From DATJGR01 sp963735085 (GTDB lineage: Bacteria; Pseudomonadota; Gammaproteobacteria; Pseudomonadales; Azotimanducaceae), in the NCBI GenBank assembly GCA_963735085.1, contig CAVTJP010000005.1:620001-684000 (forward strand): a stretch of 64,000 bases of DNA, read 5' to 3'. Shown piece by piece: positions 63,738 through 64,000 of the stretch. A program made the position numbers and the translations under genes. Under the pieces are notes generated by a model. That model was not told the DNA's origin. It saw only the letters and a list, made by a program, of their open reading frames with translations, and made no database searches. Position 1 is the stretch's first letter, and the number at the start of each line of letters is the position of its first letter.

Positions 63738-64000
63738 CGACCTCAACCCTTGCCGAAATCGCGTTCCGTGCCGTTTCGATAATCTGCATCCGACTCGCGT
63801 CGGCTAGTTTCTGATTGCCGGCAATCAGTGCCGCCAACCCGTGATCGTCCATTCTGATTGCACCCCGGATGGAGGTCATTGCGACACCGGTCTGCGTCTC
63901 GTCGAAACCGTCGAGCAGGCCCTCCATCGCCGCCAGCAGCACCGCGAGTTGTTCGTTTGCTGGCATCGGGTCGCGTTCCGCCTGGCGCAGCGCCGCTCGC
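63721..64000 (-). CDS. atpA: F1 ATPase alpha subunit, C-terminal end (alternate type)
   Basis: The frame enters from the right edge and reads LRQAERDPMPANEQLAVLL, then AAMEGLLDGFDETQTGVAM and SIRGAIRMDDHGLAALIAG, ending VEVGGANT. The EQLAVLLAAMEGLLD block and the final amphipathic helix are the C-terminal domain of F1 alpha subunits. Only about 92 residues are visible. It overlaps the gamma gene start, and there is no other ATPase gene to the left, so the rest of the operon lies beyond 64000. Confidence 0.75.
   Translation of the reverse strand, partial: RAALRQAERDPMPANEQLAVLLAAMEGLLDGFDETQTGVAMTSIRGAIRMDDHGLAALIAGNQKLADASRMQIIETARNAISARVEVGGANT

Overview
The window is 64 kb of high-GC, gene-dense DNA with short intergenic gaps and many ATGA/GTGA start-stop overlaps. 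The content points to a Gram-negative proteobacterium, probably of the beta/gamma group: outer-membrane barrel proteins, lipobox signal peptides, a periplasmic HtrA protease, an RND pump, a very large cyclic beta-1,2-glucan synthase and a bifunctional glutathionylspermidine enzyme. The genus cannot be named from sequence reading alone. No rRNA, tRNA, CRISPR array or intact insertion sequence was seen.

Layout. 0-6.5 kb: the start of a PPOX-fold flavoprotein gene with a small membrane protein, a secreted MsrA, a TetR regulator with a perfect operator palindrome and a CocE-type hydrolase, an SDR oxidoreductase, an unknown membrane protein and a methyltransferase. 6.6-10.4 kb: an envelope-stress unit (response regulator, sensor kinase, HtrA). 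10.4-13.1 kb: a cyclase remnant and a three-gene operon for a fused monohaem cytochrome-porin of Cyc2 type, a dihaem c4-type cytochrome and a small exported protein. 13.1-16.1 kb: glutathionylspermidine synthetase/amidase between two copies of a short repeat. 16.1-28.3 kb: a catabolic-looking block (LLM flavin oxidoreductase, two Baeyer-Villiger-type monooxygenases, epoxide-hydrolase-like protein, arylsulfotransferase-like protein, aminoglycoside-phosphotransferase-fold protein, a multi-pass flippase-like protein) mixed with a cysteine-repeat secreted protein, an unusual membrane-anchored receiver protein, a pentapeptide-repeat protein and a truncated DNA-binding gene.

28.3-34.3 kb: a ClC chloride transporter, remnants of a two-partner-secretion locus, an MFS transporter and the ergothioneine pair egtB-egtD. 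34.4-64 kb: a stress and energy island. It holds Hsp20, a universal stress protein, a P-type cation ATPase, a phasin-like protein, an RND pump with lipoprotein adaptor and a cytochrome b561, the ybhGFSR-type ABC exporter, phosphate acetyltransferase and acetate kinase, a tandem Usp protein translationally coupled to cyclic glucan synthase, an ACR3 arsenite exporter, and the last two genes of an F1Fo ATPase operon that resembles the alternate (N-type) ATPases. Products of the island would repair or export damage, balance ions and osmolarity, and make ATP by substrate-level phosphorylation.

The items most worth following are the Cyc2-type cytochrome-porin operon, a Pta fusion protein whose hydratase-like half has lost its catalytic segment, and a decayed second copy of the hsp20/usp region just before ybhG. 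Next come the membrane-anchored receiver protein and a 20-bp-arm palindrome that covers the start codon of the P-type ATPase.
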